Shown piece after piece: positions 17,639 through 26,180 of a stretch of 64,000 nt of DNA. Source of the stretch: Deltaproteobacteria bacterium (GTDB taxonomy: Bacteria > Bdellovibrionota > FAC87 > UBA2466). The DNA is taken from assembly GCA_016196825.1 (NCBI GenBank), contig JACPWY010000062.1, positions 1 to 64,000 on the forward strand, read 5' to 3'. The number at the start of each line of letters is the position of its first letter. The first letter of the stretch is position 1. The position numbers and the translations under genes are program-made. The notes under the pieces were generated by a model. That model had not been told where the DNA came from, searched no databases, and was given only the letters and a program-made list of their open reading frames with translations.

Positions 17639-18793
17639 TTAATCCGTTGGAAACAAATTTGAGAGGGCTTTATGAAATGGCACAATACGAATATCGCGAA
17701 ATGTTCTTTCCGTTGAACCGAGATAGATGATGATCTTTTGGTGAGCCTTCTTATAATATTCCGAAAAACTGTTTAACCCCGTAATGTCGCTGGGCCCAAT
17801 GTTTTGGCTCGCTTTGATTTCAATGGCCCAGACCCCACCCGTGGAAGATTCTAAAATGCAGTCGACCTCCGCCCCGTGCTCGGTACGGTAGGATGACAAA
17901 CGCGTTGTCGTCGGGTGGTAAAGACTGGCGTGGTAGATTTGAGAGATCACAAAGTGCTCAAACAACATGCCTATTCGGTCTACAGACACCTGAAAGTTTC
18001 TCAAAACACCGTTGAGTACCCCGTTGTCAAAGTAGAAGAAACGAGGGTGTTGAACCAGGCGTCTTTTTTCGCTTTTGGCGAAGCTATCGAGGCGAAAGAC
18101 GATCAGGGTATCCTCGAGAAGCTGAAAAAACCTCATCGCGGCGGGCCGTTTGATCTGTGCGGCAGTTGCGAGTTTACTCAGGTCGAGAAACTGATTAGCC
18201 ACCGCAGCTGAGTATCTGAAAAACCGAGCAAAGCCTTCCAGATCCTTTGTCAGCCCTTCGGCCTGAATCTCTTCCTTAAGGTAGGTTGCCGCATACGAAG
18301 CGAGCACGCGCTGACGTTCTTCTTGAGATTCATCGGAAAAAACACCGGGTAAAGTGCCAGTGGAGAGTACATCTTTCATGACAAGACCTTCTCCAATTTC
18401 CGAGGCCAATAAGGGACCTAAGGAGTAGCTGATCACTCGACCCGGTAAAAGATTCGCCTTTCCCCTTTTCAGCTTTCGAGCGCTCGAACCCGTGAGGAAA
18501 AACCTGATCCCACGTTTTGCATCTGCGATAACCTGGACTGTATTCAAAATATTGGGAAGGCGCTGCACTTCATCGATGAAGACGGACCGATTCCTGACGT
18601 TACCAATTCGCTCATCAAGATAAGATGGGTTGCCCGCGCATTCCAGAAAGGTCGGTTCATGGGCCAGGTTGATCGTGATATCAGGTTTGAGACCCTCAAT
18701 AAGAGTCGATTTTCCCGTTTGGCGAGGCCCGAGGAGGAGCACCCCTTTCTTACTTTTTTCTATAATGTCAGTAAGATACCTATGAATGATCAT
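17639..18793 (-). CDS. AAA ATPase with DUF4143/PD-(D/E)XK-like C-terminus
   Basis: 384 residues. The N-terminal AAA_14 domain has Walker A GPRQTGKST, Walker B VFIDEVQRLP and sensor FFLTGSSARKLKRG. The C-terminal DUF4143 domain ends in a nuclease-like core: AEVDCIL followed by VWAIEIKAS, the D-(E)xK pattern of restriction-like folds. Proteins of this type are widespread, often horizontally acquired and of unclear function. Base composition is more AT-rich than neighbours. It stands alone with its own promoter and an apparent operator covering the start codon (see 18786-18830). ATG at 18793 has no ribosome binding site because the transcript is probably leaderless. Confidence 0.85.
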   Translation of the reverse strand: MIIHRYLTDIIEKSKKGVLLLGPRQTGKSTLIEGLKPDITINLAHEPTFLECAGNPSYLDERIGNVRNRSVFIDEVQRLPNILNTVQVIADAKRGIRFFLTGSSARKLKRGKANLLPGRVISYSLGPLLASEIGEGLVMKDVLSTGTLPGVFSDESQEERQRVLASYAATYLKEEIQAEGLTKDLEGFARFFRYSAAVANQFLDLSKLATAAQIKRPAAMRFFQLLEDTLIVFRLDSFAKSEKRRLVQHPRFFYFDNGVLNGVLRNFQVSVDRIGMLFEHFVISQIYHASLYHPTTTRLSSYRTEHGAEVDCILESSTGGVWAIEIKASQNIGPSDITGLNSFSEYYKKAHQKIIIYLGSTERTFRDIRIVPFHKALSNLFPTD

Positions 18794-18830
18794 ACATGAT
18801 CATTATACCGCGTAAAATGCTCGCAAACAA
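18786..18830 (-). promoter_or_regulatory. Leaderless promoter and double palindromic operator of the AAA ATPase gene
   Basis: On the minus strand: TTGTTT (18825-18830), 17-base spacer, TATAAT (18802-18807). The start codon at 18791-18793 begins only 9 bases after the -10 hexamer, so transcription should start within about 2 bases of the ATG. Between them lie two copies of the palindrome ATGATCAT (18786-18793 and 18796-18803) separated by two bases; one covers the ATG and the other touches the -10 box. This looks like a repressor site. Confidence 0.65.
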
Positions 18831-18911
18831 ATATCCTGGAATCGCTGTCGCCCGGGGAACAACGCATCACGCCCCCCTCAATCCACAGCCCCGAAACGCC
18901 GAACAGAGAGA

Positions 18912-20114
18912 GTGAGGATCCACCGTCTTCTGCCCTTCGCCGCCGCCCTTCTTTCAGGGCGGCTTTTTGCCGTCACGGTTGCGCCCGAGGCACTCGTGCA
19001 GGCCATTGTGGATGCGCCGCTCGTCGCGATAGTTGAGGTCACACGCCTCACGGTCACCGAGTCCCCATCGATTACCACACTTGCCGAGAGCCACGTGCTG
19101 GAGATCCAAAAGAGCACCCTCCCCGAGGTCACTGAAGGCTCCACTCTCATCATCGAGATTCCCGGCGGCAACACGCTGCGCGGATTTCTCGCCTACTCAG
19201 GGCTCACCTACCCAACCGAGCGCACTCGTTACACTGCCATTCTCGCACCCACGGATCATTTCACCTTTCGGGTTGTTGGCTTCGATCAGGGGATGAAGCC
19301 ACTCTCCGCTTCGCGCCACTCGATTCGCAACCAGGTGGGCTGCCCCGGGAGTAATCCGGCATACGTCCATTGGGATACGCGCTTCATGCCCATTCCCTAT
19401 TTCATCAGCATCGACTCGTTTCGCTCCCACCCCGACCTCCTCGACGGCATCCGACCCAGCTTTGAGGCCTGGCGCAACATCGATTCTCTCGGCGTCGATT
19501 TTCTCCCGATGGGCTGCACCCGCTCGCGCACCAACGAGAACGACGGCGTCAACAGCATCATCCTTGTGACCGATCACTGGGACTTCGCGCCCGAGGCCAT
19601 TGCGGTCACACGCAACTTTTTCGTCGGCTGCGAATCGAGCTACGCAGGGCAAATCCTCGACTCCGACATTCTCTTAAATGGTGTCGATCACACATTCAGC
19701 CTCGGCCCCAGCACATCAGCTCACGACGTCCAAAACATTCTCACTCATGAGATCGGCCACTTCCTCGGTCTCGGCCACGAAACAAGCGATGGCGACCCAG
19801 AATCCACGATGTGGGCGAGCGCCGATTTTTTCGAAACAAAAAAGCGCACGCCCAAGGAAACCGATAGCCAAGGCGTGCGCGCCAACTACCCCATGGTGAT
19901 TCCCAAGTCTGCCCCCTATGAAGGGATGGACTGCAGTCCCACTTCCACAGCCACATTCGCCTGCTCTGCTGTCGGCCCCCAGAGCCGAGCGGGCGTGGAT
20001 CTCGGCCCGCTCATGGCACTGTTAATCCCGCTCAGTGTTTGGGTGAGAAAATCGCGAACGGCCAAGAGCGACACTACTCCCACCGCAACAATCAGTGGGG
20101 CCATTCCCTTCTGA
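18912..20114 (+). CDS. Secreted matrixin-like zinc metalloprotease
   Basis: 400 residues. A signal peptide (residues 1-20) is followed by a beta-rich region, then a metzincin catalytic domain with the long zinc motif HEIGHFLGLGH and a downstream Met-turn (ESTMW). A cysteine-containing linker leads to a C-terminal hydrophobic segment (LGPLMALLIPLSVWV) flanked by basic residues, which resembles a C-terminal sorting or anchoring signal. It should cleave proteins outside the cell or at the envelope. The GTG start at 18912 has a purine-rich GAGAGA upstream. The gene is convergent with cpoB, with the hairpin at 20144-20325 between them. Confidence 0.85.
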   Translation: MRIHRLLPFAAALLSGRLFAVTVAPEALVQAIVDAPLVAIVEVTRLTVTESPSITTLAESHVLEIQKSTLPEVTEGSTLIIEIPGGNTLRGFLAYSGLTYPTERTRYTAILAPTDHFTFRVVGFDQGMKPLSASRHSIRNQVGCPGSNPAYVHWDTRFMPIPYFISIDSFRSHPDLLDGIRPSFEAWRNIDSLGVDFLPMGCTRSRTNENDGVNSIILVTDHWDFAPEAIAVTRNFFVGCESSYAGQILDSDILLNGVDHTFSLGPSTSAHDVQNILTHEIGHFLGLGHETSDGDPESTMWASADFFETKKRTPKETDSQGVRANYPMVIPKSAPYEGMDCSPTSTATFACSAVGPQSRAGVDLGPLMALLIPLSVWVRKSRTAKSDTTPTATISGAIPF

Positions 20115-20143
20115 GCTTTCAACTCCACCTAGCTGCACCTACT

Positions 20144-20325
20144 TAGTGGCTGGCGCGAAACCCCATTTTGGGAGAAAAATGCCTCTTTGGGCTACGCCTT
20201 CGTCGGATTCCCAAAATGTCCTCGACGGCCATTCCATGGCCGCCTCCGGGCATTTTGCTCATCCTCCTCGTCTCGCTCGAAAGATCCATTTTTCTCCTCA
20301 AAAGCGGGTTTCGCGCCAGCCACTA
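20144..20325. repeat. Long hairpin element with perfect 20-bp terminal arms
   Basis: Arms 20144-20163 and 20306-20325 are perfect reverse complements (TAGTGGCTGGCGCGAAACCC). The interior continues with GGAGAAAAATG pairing with CATTTTTCTCC, and holds a smaller palindrome GGCCATTCCATGGCC. CTTCGTC is at 20198-20204. The right end overlaps the TAG stop of cpoB (20323-20325). It lies between convergent genes, like the element at 16604. Confidence 0.85.
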
Positions 20326-21042
20326 CTTAATCTTCTTCAGCTCTTCCCGCGCTTTCGACGCAAGCACGTGCTTTGGAAACTTGTCCAGAAGCTCCTGGTA
20401 GAACAGCTTGGCCTCTTTGGGACGGTTGATCAGGCGAAAGCAGTTCGCCTGTCGATAGATCGCACTCGGAACTTGGCCGTCCTTGGGGTAGCTTTTCTTA
20501 AATTCGGAGAATTCGAGCGCGGCCGATGCATAATCCTTCAGCTCGAAGTAGGCCTCGCCCAAAAGAAATTGAGCCCTCTTCGCCTCTTCGGCTCGGCTTC
20601 GGTTCATCGCCACCTCTTTCAAGACCTCGGCGGCTTCTGCATATTTCCCGGCATCCAAAAGCTTCTTGCCGGTGTCCAGTCGAATAGATTTTTTTTCGGG
20701 CTCGGCCTTGGGCGGCGGTATTTCAAGCTCCCTGCCCTCCATCATCTCAAGCCGCCCCTGAAGCGCTCCCATCTCTTTGCGCAGCTCCTCTTCACGTTTC
20801 ACCGATTCCTCAAAACGCCGCTGTGCAAGTTGGGAGTTTTCTTCGACGATACTTGTAAGCCTCGCCATCTCCTGCCTGAGCTCGTCCGTCGCATACGACG
20901 CATCCGCCTTTTCGCCGCGGACCGAGTTCAGCTCCAGTTTGAGTCTCTCAAGCTCCTGATCCCGTTTGATATCGCTCTTACTGCGACACCCCACCATTGC
21001 TAAAACCGGAATGACGAGAATGGCCAGAAGAAGACCACGCAT
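20323..21042 (-). CDS. CpoB/YbgF-like lipoprotein (Tol-Pal associated)
   Basis: 239 residues: lipoprotein signal (lipobox AMVGC, Cys about 19), a coiled coil (about residues 25-120, rich in Glu, Leu and Arg), then TPR repeats (GKYAEAAEVLKEVA, AQFLLGEAYFELKDYASAA, AIYRQANCFRLINRPKEA). This is the CpoB/YbgF architecture, which links the Tol-Pal machinery to peptidoglycan synthesis at division, except that it carries a lipid anchor. ATG at 21042 is chosen because it starts the signal peptide; no ribosome binding site is seen, and the sequence just upstream forms one arm of the hairpin at 21046-21177. It is third in the minus-strand order pal, DUF4398 lipoprotein, cpoB. Confidence 0.8.
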   Translation of the reverse strand: MRGLLLAILVIPVLAMVGCRSKSDIKRDQELERLKLELNSVRGEKADASYATDELRQEMARLTSIVEENSQLAQRRFEESVKREEELRKEMGALQGRLEMMEGRELEIPPPKAEPEKKSIRLDTGKKLLDAGKYAEAAEVLKEVAMNRSRAEEAKRAQFLLGEAYFELKDYASAALEFSEFKKSYPKDGQVPSAIYRQANCFRLINRPKEAKLFYQELLDKFPKHVLASKAREELKKIK

Positions 21043-21045
21043 TTT

Positions 21046-21177
21046 AGAGCGCGTTGCAAAATTAACCCCTACTCGGTCGGAAGAAATGGCGAGGCCCTTC
21101 GTCCTCCGCGTTCGCGTCCTCGGTCCTGGCCATTTCTTCTCTCCCTCGCTCACGGGTTTAATTTTGCAACGCACTCT
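21046..21177. repeat. Long hairpin element between DUF4398 lipoprotein and cpoB
   Basis: Arms 21046-21068 and 21154-21177 pair with a perfect 15-base core (GCGTTGCAAAATTAA) and nearly matching flanks. A second inner stem pairs GAAGAAATGGC with GCCATTTCTTC. CTTCGTC is at 21097-21103, inside CTTCGTCCTCCGCGTTCG, which also occurs with one change in the element at 53842-54050. Unlike the others it separates two co-directional genes: one end reaches the TAA stop of the upstream gene and the other ends 3 bases before the cpoB ATG. Confidence 0.82.
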
Positions 21178-21524
21178 TAATTCCCCTCTAGCGGCGGCGG
21201 TTGGGCGTCCACGCCGGGGGTCGCAAAATCCCCCGGCGCCTTGATCTGATTCTGCTTCTTCAGGGCCTGGAATTCAGCAAGCTCCGCCTGCTTGCGCGCC
21301 TCATCGGAATTCTTGCGGCACGATTCAAAATAACCGTCGGAATAATCTTTCTTCGCCCGCAGAAAAAAATTCTCCGCCTTGCGATAGGTGTCGGGGGCCA
21401 GCGCATCGGCCTTCGCCCGACCCGCGGCCTTAATCGCCACGTCGGCTAGAGCCAAATCATCGATGGGACGCGGATGACAGGCCACCACAACAAACGCCAC
21501 AAGTGGAAATAAGCGTGCGATCAA
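21177..21524 (-). CDS. DUF4398 lipoprotein
   Basis: 115 residues with a lipoprotein signal (FVVVAC, Cys16) and a DUF4398 domain: a helical hairpin with LADVAIKAAGRAKADALAPDTYRKAE and AKKDYSDGYF motifs split across residues 25-85, commonly found in outer-membrane lipoproteins near pal or OmpA-family genes. The C-terminus is Pro-rich. The TTG start at 21524 lies 2 bases after the pal stop, so translation is probably coupled to pal; no ribosome binding site is visible. Function unknown, probably envelope integrity given the neighbours. Confidence 0.75.
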   Translation of the reverse strand: MIARLFPLVAFVVVACHPRPIDDLALADVAIKAAGRAKADALAPDTYRKAENFFLRAKKDYSDGYFESCRKNSDEARKQAELAEFQALKKQNQIKAPGDFATPGVDAQPPPLEGN

Positions 21525-21526
21525 AG

Positions 21527-22057
21527 TTAGCGTGTCAGCACCACAAAGACAGCCCGTCGATTCATCGACCAGGCGCTGTCATTGTGGCCAGGGTCGGCGG
21601 GCCGCTCTTCGCCGTAACTGATCACCGACAGACGAGCCTTCGGCACTCCGAGCCTCGTCAGAAAATCGCGGGCCGCGTTCGCGCGCCGCTCTCCAAGCGC
21701 CAGGTTGTACTCCGTTGTGCCACGCTCGTCGCAATGGCCCTCAACCTGAACCTTCACGCCCTTATTCCTTTTGAGCCAGGCCGCATTCGCCTTCAAAGCT
21801 TCGCGCGCATCGGCTCGCAGTGAGTAGGAGTCATAATCGAAGTAGGCAACCTTGAATTCGCTGCCCGTGTCGCCGAGCCCGGTGTCGCCACCCGCCGCCA
21901 TCGGATCGGTCTCCACCGGAACGCCGCCTGGCGCTAGCCCCGACGAGGAATCCGGTGACATCAGCGGCTCATCCTGCTTCACCTCTTTTTTGCTGCAGCT
22001 AACAAGAAGCAGAAAAACGGACAGAAAGGTCACTAATGTCGTACGGGAAGTGGTCAT
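21527..22057 (-). CDS. pal: Peptidoglycan-associated lipoprotein Pal
   Basis: 176 residues. Lipobox LLLVSC, a Pro/Gly/Ser-rich linker, then an OmpA-like domain with YFDYDSYSLRADAREAL, VQVEGHCDERGTTEYNLALGERRA and SYGEERP, the motifs that bind the diaminopimelate stem of peptidoglycan. Pal anchors the outer membrane to the cell wall and works with TolA and TolB. ATG at 22057 is preferred: it starts the signal peptide and has GAGG upstream. It heads a three-lipoprotein unit on the minus strand. The tolQ, tolR, tolA and tolB genes that often precede pal are not here; the opposite side holds a divergent glycosyltransferase gene. Confidence 0.92.
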   Translation of the reverse strand: MTTSRTTLVTFLSVFLLLVSCSKKEVKQDEPLMSPDSSSGLAPGGVPVETDPMAAGGDTGLGDTGSEFKVAYFDYDSYSLRADAREALKANAAWLKRNKGVKVQVEGHCDERGTTEYNLALGERRANAARDFLTRLGVPKARLSVISYGEERPADPGHNDSAWSMNRRAVFVVLTR

Positions 22058-22146
22058 AAGGATCCTCGATTGTGAATTTATGCCTTCAAGTAAAAAGTTA
22101 ATCCAAGCCATTGCAACAATTCAATATTATTTTGTAAGTTAGGGGG

Positions 22147-23178
22147 GTGAGCCCATTCGAAATTCAGCTGGACCTTACACCTAGCATCAGGAATCCACAG
22201 TCCGGGATCGGCAGAACCGCACGCTTCACCTTTGACGCCCTCAAACGCGTGGCGGGCGAGGAGATGATCACCGCCGTCGCCCGCACCGGCGATCTGCCAA
22301 GGCCGCGACGCGTCGGTCGATCGATCCTCCACTCCTTTGAACACAAGTTGCCTCTCACACTGGGGCTCACGCGGGTTCTGACTGTGCACGATCTCTGGAC
22401 GCTCAAACCCAATCCGTTTCAACCACCGGAGTATCAACGATCACAAGGACCGCGCTTGAAACGGGCGATTCACTGCGCCGATCTCATCGTCACGCCCAGC
22501 GAAACGGTGAAGCAGGCCCTTCTCGCGCGATTTCCCGAGAAAAAAGGGCGGGTCCACGCCGTGCCCCATGGGTACCAGCTTTCCCCCCAAACGACAGCTC
22601 CGCCCACGCCCGCCGTTGCCCATTTTCTTTCCGATGCGCGTCCGTTCATCCTCTGCATCGCGTGTCTCGAGGTGAGAAAAAACTTAACTCCGCTCCTGAC
22701 GGCACTTGAGCACCTCCCCGTGCGTCTCGCTCTCATCGGGAATCTTGGCTTCGGCGGCCAAGAGATCGAGGCGCGTCTCAAAGCTCACCCGCGCCGAACC
22801 CACATCCTTCACCTCACCTCGGCCCAGGACGCCGATCTGGCCGCGCTATTTCAGGCCTGCACCACTTACGTCCAGCCCTCGCTCGATGAAGGTTTCGGCA
22901 TGCCGGTCATCGACGCTCTTCGCTTCGGTAAGCGCCCTGTTCTCTCCGAAATCCCAGTCTTTTTCGAGATAGCGGGTGGCACCGCGGATTATTTTACCCC
23001 GACCGATGCCTCCCAACTCACAGAGGTTCTCAAGCACAACTTGGCGCACACGCAAGACCCAAAACCCTCGCGCACCCGCGCCCAGAGCCTCACGTGGGAC
23101 CGCGTCGCCCACCAACTCCTCTCCCTCTACCGTCCCAAAAGGTGGCCTGCCGCATTGAGGGAAACTGTCCCAGCATGA
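22147..23178 (+). CDS. GT4 family glycosyltransferase
   Basis: 343 residues. GT-B fold signatures are the Gly-rich N-terminus PQSGIGRTARF, LTVHDLWTL, VTPSETVKQALLARFP, VPHGYQLSP, and the donor-binding motif DEGFGMPVIDALRFGKRPV with the two acidic residues seven apart. It would transfer a sugar from a nucleotide-sugar to an acceptor, probably in surface polysaccharide or lipopolysaccharide synthesis. It is isolated from other polysaccharide genes. The GTG start at 22147 directly follows a run of six G residues, so spacing to a ribosome binding site is short. The start could be wrong by a few residues. Confidence 0.85.
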   Translation: MSPFEIQLDLTPSIRNPQSGIGRTARFTFDALKRVAGEEMITAVARTGDLPRPRRVGRSILHSFEHKLPLTLGLTRVLTVHDLWTLKPNPFQPPEYQRSQGPRLKRAIHCADLIVTPSETVKQALLARFPEKKGRVHAVPHGYQLSPQTTAPPTPAVAHFLSDARPFILCIACLEVRKNLTPLLTALEHLPVRLALIGNLGFGGQEIEARLKAHPRRTHILHLTSAQDADLAALFQACTTYVQPSLDEGFGMPVIDALRFGKRPVLSEIPVFFEIAGGTADYFTPTDASQLTEVLKHNLAHTQDPKPSRTRAQSLTWDRVAHQLLSLYRPKRWPAALRETVPA

Positions 23179-23212
23179 CGGCGTGCCAATGCAGTGTTAA
23201 AATTTGCCATTC

Positions 23213-26074
23213 ATGGGCCGAATCCTCACCTTGGGTCTTCTTCTCGCCTTCAGTCTGTCCGCTGAGCCGGCGTACATCACATTCCCCGCCGACATCGATT
23301 GGGTCACGCGATCAAGCGACCATTTTGACGTCCTCTACCGGCGCGGCGAAGACGCGCTCGCCATTCGCGCCATAAAAGCCGCTGAGCGGGCCCGCACGGT
23401 CGTGACCCCGCTTTTCGCCGATCTCCCCGAGCGGGTCTGGATCGTGCTCGCCGATTTCAACGACACCCTCAACGGCTACGCGCTCGATGTGCTCTACCCC
23501 CACATGGTGATCTACACATCACCGCCTGAGCCGAGCAGCGAGCTCGCCAGTCTCGATGATTGGTTCTCCTCGGTGATTCTCCACGAGTTCACCCACAACG
23601 TGCACCTCTTTCCAGCCCACGGCCTGTGGGCGCCATTGAGGTTTCTCTTCGGCTCGATAGCGGCCCCCAACGGCCTCATGCCATCGCATTTCCACGAGGG
23701 CCTCGCCGTCTTCACCGAAACCGAATTCACCCGCGGCGGCCGCGGCCGCGGCACCTACTTCGCCATGCTTCGCCGTATGGCTGTCGATGCCAAAGAGTGG
23801 GGCACAGAAAAATTCTTCTCGGTGGATCAGATGGACGGAAGCACCCCCCGTTGGCCCCATGGCACCACCTCCTACTTCATGGGCTCCAACCTCTACCGGG
23901 ACTTGTGGAAGAGAAAGGGAGCAGAGGGGATCAAAGATTTCGTCTACAGCACATCGCAAATCGTGCCGTATTTCCTGAACCATTCCTATGAAACCGTCTT
24001 CGGCGAGAGCTACCAGTCGGTGTGGGATAAAATTTTCGACTCCACGCGCCTTCTCGATGAATTGGAGATCCAGCGCATCCAGGCGACTCCGCTTTCCGCC
24101 ACCGAAGCCATCACCACCACGCATTTCATGAAGGGCGATCTCCATCTCTCACCCAGCGGCAAGCTCATAGCCTTCCGCAGCTTCTCACCCGATGACGGCG
24201 CAAAGTTCGAGATCCTCTCGACAGAAAAAAAGACCGCCCCCGAGGGCATCTCGTCAAAAGTCCATGACCTTGACGGCAAGATCGGAGGCGCGGCGGGCCT
24301 CTGTTGGGGCAGCTCGGAAACCGATCTCCTCGTTGCGATCCAACGCAGAGAGCGGAGCTATGCCGTCAACGAACTCGTTGCCTTGAATTGGAAAAGTGGC
24401 GACCAGACCCCCATCCTCACGGATGGCCAAAAACTCACCCATGTGAGGGAGATCGCCTGCACCGAAAATCTCGATAGGCTTGTCGTTACGACCGAATATC
24501 TCACCCGCGGCGAAGTCGCCATATTGTCATACGATCCGCTCACCCACACAGCCACCAAGATAGAGAGCTGGCCCACTCCCCCAGGTACATTTGTCAGCGG
24601 CCTCACCATTCAAAACAATCGAATAGCCATCGCCATTCGCAGAGGCGTACAGACCGATTTCTATATTTGGAAGAGGGGCACCCCCCCCACCCTCGCCCGC
24701 ACCGCCGACGGTCTTTATTACAACCTGCGCCCTCTCGATGGCGAAGCGTTCCTCAGTATCGCCCAGACCGACGGCCGCGACGAAATTTGGATCATCGATC
24801 CCGACCGTAACACCCAACAGAAACACGCGGCCTTTCTGGGCGGCGTCACAAGCTTCGACTGGAAAAATCGCTCGCTAGTCGCGCTCAACTACCGCCATGG
24901 CGGCTATGACGTCGAAAAGGTGACGCCCGTCTCGCTCCCCGCAAAGCCTCTGGGCACCGAGAAAAAGCCCGACACCCCTACGATGACGGAGGTCACCGCG
25001 TCCGAACCCATCGAGTACTCCCCCGTCGGCTCCCTCACGCCGAAAACCTGGGTCCCGCTCTTCTTTTTCGTCCCCTTCGGTTTTGAAATCGGCTTTTGGA
25101 TCCCCGGCTTCGACATCTCCCAACGCCACTTCTTCGACCTCATTGGCGGGTACGACTCCCGCGGCAGCTTCTTCGCAAATGCCGGCTATTCCTACCGCAG
25201 GCGCCACAGCATCTGGAACTTGAACGCCGGCTATCTCCCCAGCTATTTCTACTACACCAACGGCGAGGTGAAGCTCGCGCGCGATGGAATCACCTTGAGC
25301 CACACCTACAACATCCTCGATGGCTCAAGCGGAGCGTGGGCGGTGAAGACGTCACTCGTCTTCAGCCAACTCAGTCTTGAATACAAGATAACCCCACCGA
25401 TCCCGTCCAAGACCCTCAACTCGGTGGGCGCGGGCCTTGAGACATCCTTTTCTCTCGGCCTCAAGAAAAAGCCGCTCTTCATTTCCCCAACGAGCGGCAC
25501 GGTCTTCGGCTTCGGTGGCACCTACTTCCCCACCGCCATTGGCAGCACGGAAGAATACTCCCGCCTAGTCGCTACGATCGACCAATACCTTCCGTCCCTT
25601 TTCTCCGGCCACTCCATTTTCCTAGGCCTTCGCGCCGGCTGGACTCACGGCACGGAGGTGCTCAACTCCTATTTCGAAGTCGGCGGCGAATACACCATCT
25701 CCCCCTACCGCCCGCTCTTTATGAACCGCGGATTCAGCCCCGTGAAATTCGCCGCGCGCGAAGTCGTGGGACTCAACGTCGAATACCGATTCCCCATTCT
25801 GCAAGTGTACCGCGGCTACGGCCTCTTTCCGCTCAAGCTGCGCCGCATCCACGGCGCGCTTGTCAGCGACCTCTCCACCGTCGACCAATCGAGCGACCAC
25901 ACCGACAGACTGCGTCTCTTTCAGGACTACTACGCCTCCAGCGGCATCGAGCTCAAAACCGACTGGATCACAAGCTTCTACCTCCCCACCCAAATGCGCC
26001 TCGGCCTCTACCACGGCTACGGGCCCCTTGGAGAGCCTCTCTATGTCTCGTTTGCCTTCGAGGCGTCGCTCTAA
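23213..26074 (+). CDS. Zincin peptidase - beta-propeller - outer-membrane barrel fusion protein
   Basis: 953 residues from ATG 23213. A signal peptide (to about residue 18) precedes a gluzincin-like domain with HEFTH (residues 124-128) and a downstream EGLAVFTETEF that supplies the third zinc ligand. Residues about 320-590 have TolB/PD40-like propeller repeats (HLSPSGKLIAFRSF and similar). The last 330 residues are a transmembrane beta-barrel (alternating aromatic strands ending in SFAFEASL, with a C-terminal residue pattern fitting BAM recognition). It is likely an outer-membrane protease whose catalytic part faces the periplasm or the outside. Its stop codon lies in the first of two direct repeats. 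Confidence 0.75.
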   Translation: MGRILTLGLLLAFSLSAEPAYITFPADIDWVTRSSDHFDVLYRRGEDALAIRAIKAAERARTVVTPLFADLPERVWIVLADFNDTLNGYALDVLYPHMVIYTSPPEPSSELASLDDWFSSVILHEFTHNVHLFPAHGLWAPLRFLFGSIAAPNGLMPSHFHEGLAVFTETEFTRGGRGRGTYFAMLRRMAVDAKEWGTEKFFSVDQMDGSTPRWPHGTTSYFMGSNLYRDLWKRKGAEGIKDFVYSTSQIVPYFLNHSYETVFGESYQSVWDKIFDSTRLLDELEIQRIQATPLSATEAITTTHFMKGDLHLSPSGKLIAFRSFSPDDGAKFEILSTEKKTAPEGISSKVHDLDGKIGGAAGLCWGSSETDLLVAIQRRERSYAVNELVALNWKSGDQTPILTDGQKLTHVREIACTENLDRLVVTTEYLTRGEVAILSYDPLTHTATKIESWPTPPGTFVSGLTIQNNRIAIAIRRGVQTDFYIWKRGTPPTLARTADGLYYNLRPLDGEAFLSIAQTDGRDEIWIIDPDRNTQQKHAAFLGGVTSFDWKNRSLVALNYRHGGYDVEKVTPVSLPAKPLGTEKKPDTPTMTEVTASEPIEYSPVGSLTPKTWVPLFFFVPFGFEIGFWIPGFDISQRHFFDLIGGYDSRGSFFANAGYSYRRRHSIWNLNAGYLPSYFYYTNGEVKLARDGITLSHTYNILDGSSGAWAVKTSLVFSQLSLEYKITPPIPSKTLNSVGAGLETSFSLGLKKKPLFISPTSGTVFGFGGTYFPTAIGSTEEYSRLVATIDQYLPSLFSGHSIFLGLRAGWTHGTEVLNSYFEVGGEYTISPYRPLFMNRGFSPVKFAAREVVGLNVEYRFPILQVYRGYGLFPLKLRRIHGALVSDLSTVDQSSDHTDRLRLFQDYYASSGIELKTDWITSFYLPTQMRLGLYHGYGPLGEPLYVSFAFEASL

Positions 26075-26100
26075 GAATTCTCTACCCCCTAAGAATTCTC
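26071..26100. repeat. 12-bp direct repeat at the stop codon
   Basis: CTAAGAATTCTC occurs at 26071-26082 and 26089-26100, six bases apart. The first copy contains the TAA stop of the preceding gene; each contains the palindrome GAATTC. Could be a slippage duplication. Confidence 0.7.
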
Positions 26101-26180
26101 GCCGAATCCAGTGTATACTTTTCCAATACAGTTTTTTTTTTACCCCGTAACTGGCTACAATTGGCTTGGAGGCTATTTCC

